This document shows positions 8,464 through 17,391 of a stretch of 64,000 nucleotides of DNA, piece by piece. The stretch comes from JAFGOG01 sp034429215 (lineage in GTDB: Bacteria > Chloroflexota > Anaerolineae > JAAYZQ01): contig DAOUGI010000126.1 of the NCBI GenBank assembly GCA_034429215.1, forward strand, positions 80,027 to 144,026, read 5' to 3'. The notes beneath the pieces were generated by a model, which was not told the origin of the DNA, made no database searches, and saw only the letters and a program-made list of their open reading frames with translations. How positions within the stretch are numbered: the stretch's first letter is position 1; each line of letters starts with the position of its first letter. A program made the position numbers and the translations under genes.

Positions 8464-9030
8464 ATGGCCGGTGTGCTGAACGTTTTCACCGCCTTTGGCC
8501 TGTCGTCGGCAGCGGGCCTCAACGCCTACGTGCCCTTGTTGGTCGTGGCGTTGCTGGCCCGCTTTACCGATCTGATCGAGCTCAAGGCCCCCTGGGACGC
8601 GCTCGAATCGCCGTGGACGATCGGCGTGCTGGCGGTGCTGCTGCTGATCGAGATCGTGGCCGACAAAGTGCCGGCGGTAGATTCGATCAACGACACGATC
8701 CAGACCTTCATCCGGCCGACCGCCGGGGCGATCCTGTTCGCAGCCAGTGTGGGGACCGCGGGCAAGGTGGACTCGGTGCTGGCAATCATCTGCGGGCTGC
8801 TGCTCGCCGGCGGGGTGCACGCCACCAAGGCCACCGCCCGGCCGCTTGTCACCGCGACAACCGCCGGAACCATGAACCCAGTGGTCAGCACGGTCGAGGA
8901 CGGGGTGTCCTTGATCGTGTCGATCTTGGCCATCGTCGCGCCGATCATTGGGGTGATACTGGTGGTGCTGATCGCCATCTGGTTCATCCGCTGGTGGCGG
9001 AGGCGGCGGGCAGAACGGGAGTGGGGGTGA
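8464..9030 (+). CDS. DUF4126 membrane protein
   Basis: A 188-residue membrane protein. It starts with FTAFGLSSAAGLNAYVPLLVVALLARF, characteristic of DUF4126, has IEIVADKVPAVDSINDTIQTFIRP in the middle and a C-terminal membrane helix ending in an Arg-rich tail (RWWRRRRAEREWG). The family has no assigned function. It is in a tight run (7953-9508) with the zinc-ribbon protein upstream and the MaoC gene 4 bp downstream, which suggests one transcript. Confidence 0.8.
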   Translation: MAGVLNVFTAFGLSSAAGLNAYVPLLVVALLARFTDLIELKAPWDALESPWTIGVLAVLLLIEIVADKVPAVDSINDTIQTFIRPTAGAILFAASVGTAGKVDSVLAIICGLLLAGGVHATKATARPLVTATTAGTMNPVVSTVEDGVSLIVSILAIVAPIIGVILVVLIAIWFIRWWRRRRAEREWG

Positions 9031-9034
9031 GGCG

Positions 9035-9508
9035 ATGACGGACAAGCAAACGTTGGCGGCCCGCCGGGGCCTCTATTTTGAAGAGTTCGAAGTGGGGCAG
9101 TCGATCGCCAGCGCCGGGCGGACGGTGACCGAGGCCGACGTGGTAGCCTTTGCCAGCCTGAGCGGCGACTGGAACTCGATCCACACCGACGCCGAGTATG
9201 CGCGCCAGGCGCCGTTCGGCCAGCGGGTGGCCCACGGGTTGCTGGGATTGTCGATCGCCAGCGGGTTAGCGACGCGGCTGGGGTTCATGGAAGGGACCGT
9301 CCTGGCCTTTCGCGAGCTGGGCGAGTGGAAGTTCAGCCTGCCGATCTACCTGGGCGACACGATCCGGCTGCGGGCCACAGTGGCCGAGCTGAAAGCGATG
9401 GGCCGGCTGGGCGGCGGGCTGGTCACCTTCAAGGTCGAGCTGCTGAACCAGAAGGATGACGTGGTGCAGCGCGGCACGTGGAGTGTGCTCGTAAAAAGCC
9501 GCGGGTAG
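9035..9508 (+). CDS. MaoC-like hydratase/dehydratase
   Basis: A 157-residue hot-dog-fold protein of the MaoC/R-hydratase type. The catalytic region SGDWNSIHTDAEYAR contains the Asp and His expected for hydration of 2-enoyl-CoA thioesters, and FGQRVAHGLL is the usual second conserved stretch. The substrate chain cannot be predicted, and no fatty acid or PHA genes are nearby. It is read in the same direction as the two small membrane protein genes before it and converges with the dCMP deaminase gene. Confidence 0.85.
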   Translation: MTDKQTLAARRGLYFEEFEVGQSIASAGRTVTEADVVAFASLSGDWNSIHTDAEYARQAPFGQRVAHGLLGLSIASGLATRLGFMEGTVLAFRELGEWKFSLPIYLGDTIRLRATVAELKAMGRLGGGLVTFKVELLNQKDDVVQRGTWSVLVKSRG

Positions 9509-9513
9509 TTGCT

Positions 9514-9954
9514 CTACTCTCCATTCGAAAAATGAACCAGCTCGACGTGAGCCTGTTCCAGGAAGGAACGGGCGATCTCGTCGGGATAATCGCCGGCATA
9601 GACGACACGCTCTATGCCGGCGTTGATGATCATCTTGGCACAGCTCAGACAGGGCTGGTGGGTGACGTACAGGGTGCTGTGGGACACGTCCACACCGTGG
9701 AGGGCGCCCTGGATGATGGCGTTCTGCTCGGCGTGGAGCGTCCGGACACAGTGGCCGTTGACGATCAGGCAGCCGGCCTCGGTGCAGTGGGGCAGGCCGC
9801 GCGGTGAGCCGTTGTAGCCAGTGGTCAGGATCCGCTTGTCGCGGACGATGACGGCGCCCACCGACGCCCGCGGGCAGGTGCTCCGCCGGGCAACCTGGAA
9901 GGTAATGTCCATAAAGTAGCTATCCCACGAGGGGCGGTCGGACTGTGGTTCCAT
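9514..9954 (-). CDS. Deoxycytidylate (dCMP) deaminase, ComEB-like
   Basis: A 146-residue zinc deaminase that converts dCMP to dUMP for thymidylate synthesis. Zinc and catalytic motifs are LHAEQNAII and PCLSCAKMIINAG. The N-terminus PSWDSYFMDITFQVARRSTCPR and VGAVIVRDKRILTTGYNG fit the dCMP deaminase/ComEB group rather than cytidine or guanine deaminases. It starts 3 bp after the stop of the aminotransferase gene and is the last gene of the gatC operon. Confidence 0.9.
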   Translation of the reverse strand: MEPQSDRPSWDSYFMDITFQVARRSTCPRASVGAVIVRDKRILTTGYNGSPRGLPHCTEAGCLIVNGHCVRTLHAEQNAIIQGALHGVDVSHSTLYVTHQPCLSCAKMIINAGIERVVYAGDYPDEIARSFLEQAHVELVHFSNGE

Positions 9955-9957
9955 CGG

Positions 9958-11118
<1,161 letters not shown>

Positions 11119-11421
11119 TTTGGGTTGGACCTCCTTGTCCGGTTGTGGGTCCTGTTTCAGGGTGCGGATCGTCCAGCGATCCGCGTCCTCATTATACCAC
11201 AGCTCAAAGAAATCGCCAGATTGAACCCGCACACGAAAGGCCGGGCCTTCCGGCGCGCGCCACCGCCGCTCGACGTGGGCCACCTCGCAGCGGCGTCCCT
11301 GCCAGACAAAGGCGCGCGGCTCCTGGGCGTAGGTGTGGCCGGAGTAGCACTCGACCTGGGGCCTGTCCTGCCCGCACCCGTGGCGCAGGCACAGGTGCGC
11401 GAGAGCAAAGGGCTCAGTCAT
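11119..11421 (-). CDS. DUF6504-like small domain in frame with the aminotransferase
   Basis: From ATG 11421 the frame encodes about 101 residues that run directly into the aminotransferase without a stop. Residues such as EPRAFVWQGRRCEVAHVERRW, VRVQSGDFFELWYNEDADRWTI resemble DUF6504 proteins, which are usually stand-alone. The start overlaps the end of the nucleotidyltransferase gene by 8 bp (ATGACTGA), a translational-coupling pattern. Either a fusion protein of about 487 residues is made, or both the fusion and the shorter aminotransferase are made, because the internal start has its own ribosome-binding site. Confidence 0.6.
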
Positions 11422-12421
11422 GGGCCTCGGCAAAATCGACCTGGGACGAGTCGCCCACGTTCAGCACCCGGTAGCGGCCGCGGACGAACGCCTCCTTGCC
11501 GATGAGCGACCGGTCGAGCATGGTGTCGTCGATCGAGGCGCCCTCGTCGATGATCGAGTCGCGGACGATGGAATGGAGGACGGTGCTGTGCTCGGCGATG
11601 GTGACGTAAGGGCCGACGATCGAGTGCTCGACGCGCGCCGTGGGGGCGATATAGACCGGCGGGATGACGACCGAGTTGACCGGCGCCGCCTGACTGCCGT
11701 TGGCCTGGCCATGCTGGAGCAGAAAGCGGTTGGTCTGGAGCACATCCTTGGGGGTGCCGCAGTCTTCCCAGTAGGTGACCTGGCGCACGCCAAAGCGAGC
11801 GCCCTTTTCCACCATCAGGTTCAGGGCGTCGGCCAGCCAGTACTCGCCCTTGGCCTGGATGTCGCGGGCCATCAGCTCTTCGATGGCGCGGACCAGCCAT
11901 GCCGCGTCGCGGACATAGTAGGCGCCGATGACGGCCAGCCGGTTGTCGAAGGTGTCGGGCTTTTCGACCAGGCGGGTCACCCGGCCGTCGGGGTCGAGAA
12001 CCGCCACGCCAAAGCGGCGGGGATCGGCCACCTCTTTGACGTACAGGACCCCATCCAGACCCGACTCTTCCAGCCCGTGCAGGTCGGCGTCAAAAACGGT
12101 GTCGACAAAGACGATCAGGACCGGCCCGGACAGGCATTCGCGCGCCAGCCAGAGGGCATGGGCCTGGCCGAGCAGCTCCTTTTGCTCGACGTAGCGGGCC
12201 GGGTAGGGATAGCCGCCGGCCTCATAGTATTCCTGGATCTGGTCGCCCAGCCAGCCGACGACAAAGGTCAGCTCGTCCACATGGACGTCGAGGCCGGCCA
12301 GCTTGTCGAGGATGTGGCCAAGCACCGGCTTGCCGGCGACGTTGAGCAACGGCTTGGGTTTGGACCAGGTATGGGGCCGCATGCGCTTGCCAAAGCCGGC
12401 CAAAGGGATGATTACTTGCAT
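11414..12421 (-). CDS. Sugar-phosphate nucleotidyltransferase with hexapeptide tail
   Basis: A 335-residue enzyme that forms an NDP-sugar from a sugar 1-phosphate. The N-terminus MQVIIPLAGFGKRMRPHTWSKPKPLLNVAGKP is the classical nucleotide-binding signature; VEKPDTFDNRLAVIGAYYV and YWEDCGTPKDVLQTN follow. The C-terminal 80 residues have a left-handed beta-helix rhythm (VYIAPTARVEHSIVGPYVTIAEHSTVLHS). It resembles RmlA/GlmU-type enzymes, but the sugar and nucleotide are not certain. Its ATG lies 4 bp after the gatA stop, so the gene is in the gatCA operon. Confidence 0.85.
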   Translation of the reverse strand: MQVIIPLAGFGKRMRPHTWSKPKPLLNVAGKPVLGHILDKLAGLDVHVDELTFVVGWLGDQIQEYYEAGGYPYPARYVEQKELLGQAHALWLARECLSGPVLIVFVDTVFDADLHGLEESGLDGVLYVKEVADPRRFGVAVLDPDGRVTRLVEKPDTFDNRLAVIGAYYVRDAAWLVRAIEELMARDIQAKGEYWLADALNLMVEKGARFGVRQVTYWEDCGTPKDVLQTNRFLLQHGQANGSQAAPVNSVVIPPVYIAPTARVEHSIVGPYVTIAEHSTVLHSIVRDSIIDEGASIDDTMLDRSLIGKEAFVRGRYRVLNVGDSSQVDFAEAHD

Positions 12422-12425
12422 GTCG

Positions 12426-13928
12426 TCAACTCTCCATGTCAATCGATGGTAGTGCCGGCCGCCGCAGGTGCCAGTCGGTGGCCTGCTCGTAGGCGTGGGC
12501 GGCGCGCAGGACGGTGACCTCGTCAAAAGCACGGCCCATGATCTGAAGGCCGATCGGCAGGCCGGCCCGGTCAAAGCCGCACGGCAGCGATATGCCGCAC
12601 AGGCCGGCCAGCGACAGGGCCAGGGTAAAGACGTCGGCCAGGTACATCTGCAAGGGGTCGCCGGCCTTTTCGCCGATCCTGAACGCAGTGGCCGGCGTGG
12701 TCGGCGCGGCCAACAGGTCGCATTGCTGCCAGACCTGCTCGAAATCGCGGCGGATGAGGGTGCGGACCTGGCCGGCCTTGAGGTAGTAGGCGTCATAGTA
12801 GCCGGCCGACAGGGCATAGGCGCCGAGCATGATCCGCCGCTTGACCTCGGGGCCAAAGCCCTGGCCCCGCGTCTGCCGGTAGCCGTCCCACAGGGCCTGC
12901 CCTGAGCCCGTCGAAGGGTCGCCGCCGGCGACAGACAGGCCATAGCGGACGCCGTCGTAGCGGGCCAGGTTGGCCGACGCTTCGGCGGGGGCGATCAGGT
13001 AGTAGGCCGGCAAGGCATACTCGGTGTGGGGCAGCGACACGGATACGATCTCGGCGCCCAGGCCGGCCAACAGGGCGATGGCGTCGCGGACCGCCGCCTC
13101 GACCTCGGGCTGGATGCCTTCCAGGAAATATTCACGCGGCACGCCGACCCGCAGGCCGCGCAGATCGCCGGTCAGGGTGGCCAGGTAGTCGGGCACCGGC
13201 AGGTCGACGGAGGTCGAATCGCGCGGGTCGTGACCGGCGATAGCGCCCAGGAGGACGGCCGCGTCGGCCACGGTGGCGGCCAGGGGGCCGATCTGGTCGA
13301 GGGACGAGGCAAAGGCGACCAGCCCCCAGCGGCTGACGCGGCCGTAGGTCGGCTTGAGGCCGACGATGCCGCACAGGGCGGCCGGCTGGCGGACGCTGCC
13401 GCCGGTGTCGCTGCCCAAGGCGCCGAGGGCCAGCCCGGCGGCAATCGCTGCGGCGCTGCCGCCGCTGGAACCACCCGGCACGCGGTCCAGATCCCACGGG
13501 TTGTGGGTGGTAAAAAAGGCCGAGTTCTCGGTGGACGATCCCATGGCGAACTCGTCGGTGTTGGTCTTGCCGAGGATGACCGCCCCGGCAGCCCGCAGCC
13601 TGTCCACGGCGGCGGCGCTGAAAGGCGGCACATAGTTCTCGAGGATGCGCGAGCCGCAGGTGGTGGGCAGCCCTTCGACACAGATGACGTCCTTGACGGC
13701 CAGCGGCACGCCCAACAGCGGATGGTCCTCGCCGGCGGCCCGGCGCCGGTCGGCCTCGGCGGCCTGGTCAAGGGCCATCTCGGGGGCGAGGGTCAGGTAG
13801 GCTTTGAGGTCATTGTCGAGGGCCACGATCCGGTCCAACAACGCCTGGGTCAGCGCCACGGAAGAGATGTCACCCGCGCGGAGCAGGCGATGGGCCTGGC
13901 GGATGGTCAAGGGCAGAATACCGGTCAT
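12426..13928 (-). CDS. gatA: Aspartyl/glutamyl-tRNA(Asn/Gln) amidotransferase subunit A
   Basis: A 500-residue amidase-signature enzyme that releases ammonia from glutamine for transamidation of misacylated tRNA. Catalytic Lys and Ser residues are visible in GVPLAVKDVI, PGGSSGGSAAAIAAG and GSDTGGSVRQPAALCG. KRRIMLGAYALSAGYYDAYYLKA is the usual downstream block. The start overlaps gatC by ATGA. Between residues SVAG and LWDGYR there is an unusual DPSTGSGQA segment encoded by a palindromic repeat (12894-12920), apparently an in-frame insertion in a variable loop. gatB is not in the window. Confidence 0.95.
   Translation of the reverse strand: MTGILPLTIRQAHRLLRAGDISSVALTQALLDRIVALDNDLKAYLTLAPEMALDQAAEADRRRAAGEDHPLLGVPLAVKDVICVEGLPTTCGSRILENYVPPFSAAAVDRLRAAGAVILGKTNTDEFAMGSSTENSAFFTTHNPWDLDRVPGGSSGGSAAAIAAGLALGALGSDTGGSVRQPAALCGIVGLKPTYGRVSRWGLVAFASSLDQIGPLAATVADAAVLLGAIAGHDPRDSTSVDLPVPDYLATLTGDLRGLRVGVPREYFLEGIQPEVEAAVRDAIALLAGLGAEIVSVSLPHTEYALPAYYLIAPAEASANLARYDGVRYGLSVAGGDPSTGSGQALWDGYRQTRGQGFGPEVKRRIMLGAYALSAGYYDAYYLKAGQVRTLIRRDFEQVWQQCDLLAAPTTPATAFRIGEKAGDPLQMYLADVFTLALSLAGLCGISLPCGFDRAGLPIGLQIMGRAFDEVTVLRAAHAYEQATDWHLRRPALPSIDMES
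12894..12920. repeat. Palindromic repeat inserted in frame inside gatA
   Basis: The stretch containing CCTGAGCCCGTCGAAGGGTC has self-complementary arms and is of the intergenic REP type seen in many GC-rich genomes. Here it encodes DPSTGSGQA and keeps the gatA frame. Confidence 0.6.
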
Positions 13929-14254
13929 TCGGTACCGCCGGGAGTCGGCTCGGAGGCCGAGGGCAATATGATCGGCACGCGGAAGCAGCCGTTCTCGACG
14001 GCCGGGGCGTTGGCCAGGACGTCTTCGACCGGCAGGGAAGGGCGGGCCTCGTCGTCGCGCATGACGTTTTCGAGGGGCAAGACGGTCGCGGTCAGGGGGA
14101 TGTCGCCGGTGTCCAACTGTCGCAGCCGCTCGGCGTACTCCAGGACCGCCGACAATTGGAGCCGGAAGGTCTCTCGCTCCTGCTCGGTCAATGCCAGCTT
14201 GGCCAAATCGGCCACATGATCCACTTGTTTGAGGCTCAGCTCCGCGGCGGTCAT
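13925..14254 (-). CDS. gatC: Aspartyl/glutamyl-tRNA amidotransferase subunit C
   Basis: A 109-residue GatC, the small subunit that holds GatA and GatB together. The signature VDHVADLAKLALTEQERETFRLQLSAVLEYAERLRQLDT and LRDD-type stretch VMRDDEARPSLP match the family. It is the first gene of a five-gene operon. The -10 box of its promoter ends only 8 bp before the ATG at 14254, so the mRNA should begin about at the start codon (leaderless). Confidence 0.95.
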   Translation of the reverse strand: MTAAELSLKQVDHVADLAKLALTEQERETFRLQLSAVLEYAERLRQLDTGDIPLTATVLPLENVMRDDEARPSLPVEDVLANAPAVENGCFRVPIILPSASEPTPGGTE

Positions 14255-14262
14255 CGCCGTGC

Positions 14263-14291
14263 ATTATAGCACCTAATCAAGGATGTGGCAA
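14263..14291 (-). promoter_or_regulatory. Promoter of the gatC operon, predicted leaderless
   Basis: Minus strand TTGCCA (14291-14286), 17 bp, TATAAT (14268-14263). Expected transcription start about 14256, two bases before the gatC ATG. Confidence 0.7.
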
Positions 14292-14318
14292 AAATCGTCC
14301 AGGCGGGGCCGTCGATTG

Positions 14319-14347
14319 TTGCGCCTGATTTCGAAAGATGGTATAAT
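14319..14347 (+). promoter_or_regulatory. Promoter of the histidine kinase gene
   Basis: TTGCGC (14319-14324), 17 bp, TATAAT (14342-14347). It is back to back with the gatC promoter. The expected transcript starts near 14354, after the ATG at 14349, which argues for translation from ATG 14367. Confidence 0.55.
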
Positions 14348-14366
14348 TATGTCAGAGAGACCGTCT

Positions 14367-15647
14367 ATGAAGCGTAACGACGTGGATACAACAGAACTGG
14401 AAAAGGTCATCAAGGGGCTGCAAACGGACAAGGACCAGCTCCGCGCTGCCTATATGTCGGTCAGCCAGCGGCTGATCGGCCTGCGCCTGGTGCAGCACAT
14501 CGCCCAGGAGCTGGCCACCGAGCTGGACGTGGACCGGCTGCTGTCGCGCATCCTGTGCACCGCGCTCGACGCGGTCGACGGGACGGCCGGCTCGCTGCTG
14601 CTGCTCGATCCGAGCGGGAAGGAGCTGATCTTTGCCGTGGTCGAAGGCGGCCGGGGGGCAGAGCTGCAGGGCCAGCGGATGAGCGCCGATCAGGGCCTGG
14701 CCGGCTGGGTGGTGCGCCACAACCACCCGGTTATCGTAGACGACGCCCAGCATGACAACCGGTTTTTCCGCGAGATCACAGACGGGACAACGCTGGAGGT
14801 CGGCTCGGTGTTGTGCGCGCCGCTGGTTACCAGGGACCAGGTGATCGGCGCCCTGCAGATCCTGAACAAGGCAGAAGGCGCCCACTTTGACGACGACGAC
14901 CTGGACCTGCTGACGGCGTTTGCCGCCCAGTCGGCGACGGCGATCGAGAGCGCCCGGCTGTACCAGGACCTGCGAAGGGAGCGGGACCGGCTGATCGTGG
15001 TAGACGAAGAGGCGCGGCGGCGGCTGGCGCGCGACCTGCACGACGGCCCGGCCCAGATGCTGGCGTCGATGCTCATGACGGTCGATTTTATCCAGAGGCT
15101 GCTCGACCGCTTCCCGGAGCGGGTGCCGGAGGAGCTGACAGAGCTGCGCAACCTGGGCGAAAAGGCGTTATACCAGGTGCGCACGCTGCTGTTCGAGCTG
15201 CGGCCGGTGATCCTGGAGACGCGCGGGCTGGCGCCGGCGCTGGAAGCATACGTCGAGCGGCAGCGGAGCGAGGGCAGCCTGGAGTTTCACCTGGACGCCG
15301 GCAAGTTTTCCGGCCGGCTGATCCCCACAGCCGAGCGGACGATATTCGACATTATCCAGGAGGCGGTGGGCAACGTCAAGAAGCACGCCCAAGCGAAAAA
15401 TGTGTGGATCGCCCTGGCGGCGGCAGACGATCACCTGCTGGTCGGGGTGCGGGACGACGGGCGGGGTTTTGACGTGGAGCGGATGAGAGCGGAGTATGAC
15501 AAGCGGAGCAGCCTGGGGATGCTCAACATGGAAGAGCGGGCGCAGGCCGTCGGCGGCAAGCTGTCGATCCAGTCGCAGCCGGGGACCGGGACGACCATCA
15601 GGCTGAGCGCGCCGCTGGAACCGCTGCGGGCTGAAGAGCCGGGCTAG
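14367..15647 (+). CDS. GAF-domain sensor histidine kinase (NarL-type partner)
   Basis: A 426-residue soluble sensor kinase. A coiled N-terminus leads into a GAF domain (about residues 50-195; LLLLDPSGKELIFAVVEG, AGWVVRHNHPVIVDDA, CAPLVTRDQVIGALQIL). The HisKA_3 dimerisation domain has the phospho-acceptor His at about residue 225 (RRLARDLHDGPAQ), and the HATPase domain shows EAVGNVKKHA, VRDDGRGFD and GLGM-like SLGMLNMEERA. No transmembrane segment is present. HisKA_3 kinases pair with NarL/LuxR-type response regulators, but none is next to this gene, so it is an orphan here. The start at 14367 is chosen over 14349 because of the position of the -10 box. Confidence 0.85.
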   Translation: MKRNDVDTTELEKVIKGLQTDKDQLRAAYMSVSQRLIGLRLVQHIAQELATELDVDRLLSRILCTALDAVDGTAGSLLLLDPSGKELIFAVVEGGRGAELQGQRMSADQGLAGWVVRHNHPVIVDDAQHDNRFFREITDGTTLEVGSVLCAPLVTRDQVIGALQILNKAEGAHFDDDDLDLLTAFAAQSATAIESARLYQDLRRERDRLIVVDEEARRRLARDLHDGPAQMLASMLMTVDFIQRLLDRFPERVPEELTELRNLGEKALYQVRTLLFELRPVILETRGLAPALEAYVERQRSEGSLEFHLDAGKFSGRLIPTAERTIFDIIQEAVGNVKKHAQAKNVWIALAAADDHLLVGVRDDGRGFDVERMRAEYDKRSSLGMLNMEERAQAVGGKLSIQSQPGTGTTIRLSAPLEPLRAEEPG

Positions 15648-15710
15648 GCCCGGTAACCTCGTACAACATCGAACTCTTCGCTTGCCCCGGGCGATCTCTG
15701 AAGGCGCGGA

Positions 15711-15777
15711 GCGCCTCCCGCCACCGCGCTCGGGATCTGCGTGGAGCAGCGTTCCCACGGCCCCCGCAGGAACGAGA
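15711..15777. repeat. Intergenic palindromic repeat, copy A
   Basis: GGCGCGGAGCGCCTCC, then GCGCTCGGGA and GGAACGAGAA. The same order of elements appears at 23059-23110 with GGCGCTCTGCGCCTCC as the hairpin. The 138-bp gap 15648-15785 otherwise shows nothing recognisable. Confidence 0.55.
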
Positions 15778-15785
15778 AAATCTGT

Positions 15786-16262
15786 TCAAACGCTCAACTT
15801 TTTCGCCATGTAGAGGGAAGTCGCCTCGTAGCCTGCCTGTTGGTACAGGGCGATAGCCGCCTGGTTGTGGCCAAACACATGAAGTGAAATCGTATCGAGT
15901 CCCAGCTCTTTGGCTTTTTCTTCCAGTGCGGTCAGGGTTTGCCGGCCGTAGCCTCGCCTGCGAAACTCCTCGTAAATCAAAAAATCGTAGACGAACGCCG
16001 AGGGGTGTGATGCTTCGTCCCTCACGGCAAACCAGATCATTCCGACTTGGACCCCGACATGGTCATCCTCAAGTGAAAACAGGTAATGGTTCTTGGATGC
16101 TACGCCATCGGGAAGAAGCTGCAGGAACTCTTTTTCGGCTTTCTGAAGAGCCTCGGAAGGATGCCAATTGCCCGCCCGGATATGCTCCTGGGCATATTCT
16201 TTAACAGAGCGCCGGCGGTATGCCTGGAATTCTTTTTCCGTCATTGGAACTAATCGCACCAT
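15786..16262 (-). CDS. GNAT-family N-acetyltransferase
   Basis: A 158-residue acetyltransferase using acetyl-CoA. The CoA-binding loop is FRRRGYGRQTLTALEEKAKELG (motif A, R/Q-x-x-G-x-G/A type) and motif B is LHVFGHNQAAIALYQQAGYEATSLYMAK. The N-terminal half, with VRDEASHPSAFVYDFLIYEE, is typical of GNATs acting on small molecules or protein N-termini. The substrate is unknown. Its ribosome-binding site lies within the end of the short upstream reading frame (16264-16476), so the two are probably co-transcribed. Confidence 0.85.
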   Translation of the reverse strand: MVRLVPMTEKEFQAYRRRSVKEYAQEHIRAGNWHPSEALQKAEKEFLQLLPDGVASKNHYLFSLEDDHVGVQVGMIWFAVRDEASHPSAFVYDFLIYEEFRRRGYGRQTLTALEEKAKELGLDTISLHVFGHNQAAIALYQQAGYEATSLYMAKKLSV

Positions 16263-16263
16263 G

Positions 16264-16476
16264 TTATACTCTCTCCTTTGCCGATGGTTGATCGCGCTCG
16301 AAGCAGCCCTGAGGGACGTCCTGTCTCAGGTACTCGATGGCTGCCTCAAGCTGCGAGTCGATCTCTTGCAGCAACAGCTCCCGGTCCAGCTCGACCCGGA
16401 TGTCCGGAATCACGCCATGTCCTTCGAGCACCGTGCCATCCGGAACAATGATCTGCACTACGGGATAGAGGAGCAT
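16264..16476 (-). pseudogene. C-terminal remnant of an S41 peptidase
   Basis: A 70-residue frame beginning MLLYPVVQIIVPDGTVLEGHG and continuing VIPDIRVELDRELLLQ, which matches the last part of tail-specific (S41/CtpA-type) proteases, just after the catalytic Ser/Lys region. The catalytic domain, PDZ domain and signal peptide are absent, and the upstream 120 bp contain no related coding sequence. It is therefore a 5'-truncated relic. It has a promoter-like sequence upstream and may still be translated, because it runs into the ribosome-binding site of the GNAT gene. Confidence 0.6.
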
Positions 16477-16516
16477 GGCTCCATTCCTTCCAGGCCTGTG
16501 GCCTCTGACTCACCAT

Positions 16517-16562
16517 AGTATAGCCATCAGATGGGGGAGCTGTCATCCCCCAAGTAGGGGAT
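16517..16562 (-). promoter_or_regulatory. Promoter and palindrome upstream of the S41 remnant/GNAT unit
   Basis: Minus strand ATGACA (16546-16541), 18 bp, TATACT (16522-16517). The palindrome ATCCCCCAAGTAGGGGAT (16545-16562) lies directly at the -35 box and may be a regulator site. Confidence 0.4.
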
Positions 16563-16596
16563 TTGGCGAGGAAAGGTCACTGCTCGGATTGAGATC

Positions 16597-17388
16597 TCAG
16601 CTCGAGGCGCTGGCGTAGCGGCGCAGGCCCAGGCGGAAGAGCAGGGAGGAAGCGGCGAGCAGGGCCAGGGCGGCGAGCAGGGCAGCGACCAGGGTCAGGC
16701 CAGACAGGGCGCCGGTGAGGGCCTGGGCGGGCACGGTGGTCATCAGGCCCACGGGCACCACCCAGGTTAGCACAAGGCGCAGCCAACCGGGATAGAGGCC
16801 TACGGGGTAGCGGGCCATGCTAAAGAGGCCGTCGAACACCCAGGTGAAGAGAAAGCCGGGGTTCCACAGGGTCAGGGCCGAGAAGGCGAGCAGGATGGCG
16901 TAGAGGATGGCCACGCCGATCAGCAGGGCGAGCAGGAAGGTCGCCAGCCGCAGCGGCGTCAGCGACTGCCCCAACTGAGCCACGGCCACGGCCAGCACGG
17001 CCAGCCCCAGGGCCAGGTCCACCAGGGCGAACGGCCGCCAGTGACGCACGCTGGCCAGGAACTGGGGGTTGACCGGCCGCAGCAGGGTAAAATCGAACTG
17101 CCCGTTCCAGATCTCGCCGTCCATGCCGGCCAGGGCTTCCAGGCTCGGGCCGATAAAGAGCCCGCGCAGGGCGCTCAGGGTGAGGTAGACGCCCAGCAGG
17201 GCCAGGGTCGAGGGCAGGTCCCAGCCGCGGATCGTCTCTATCTGGCCAAAGATGACGAGCACGCCCAGCACGCCGGTGGCCAGGTTGAGCACCGAGTGGA
17301 ACAGGCTCAGCCAGAAATTGGCGCGGTAGGCCAGCTCGTTCTGGGCCGAGGCCCGGGCAAATTGGCGGACAAGTCTCAAGTGGTACAC
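16597..17388 (-). CDS. ABC-2 type exporter permease (second)
   Basis: A 263-residue membrane protein with six hydrophobic segments, of the ABC-2 family often annotated as DUF990-like. The N-terminus RLVRQFARASAQNELAYRANFWLSL and the block GEIWNGQFDFTLLRPVNPQFLAS are typical, as is FLFTWVFDGLFSMARYPVGLYP. It forms the transmembrane part of an exporter with the permease and ATPase encoded just upstream (18213-17392 and 19208-18210). The gap to the preceding permease gene is 3 bp. The transported substrate is unknown. Confidence 0.85.
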   Translation of the reverse strand: MYHLRLVRQFARASAQNELAYRANFWLSLFHSVLNLATGVLGVLVIFGQIETIRGWDLPSTLALLGVYLTLSALRGLFIGPSLEALAGMDGEIWNGQFDFTLLRPVNPQFLASVRHWRPFALVDLALGLAVLAVAVAQLGQSLTPLRLATFLLALLIGVAILYAILLAFSALTLWNPGFLFTWVFDGLFSMARYPVGLYPGWLRLVLTWVVPVGLMTTVPAQALTGALSGLTLVAALLAALALLAASSLLFRLGLRRYASASS

Positions 17389-17391
17389 GGA

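Noticed and set aside
12422..12943. Longer N-terminus for the sugar nucleotidyltransferase
   Set aside because: That stretch lies in another frame of gatA, and the family start motif MQVIIPLAGFGKR begins at 12421.
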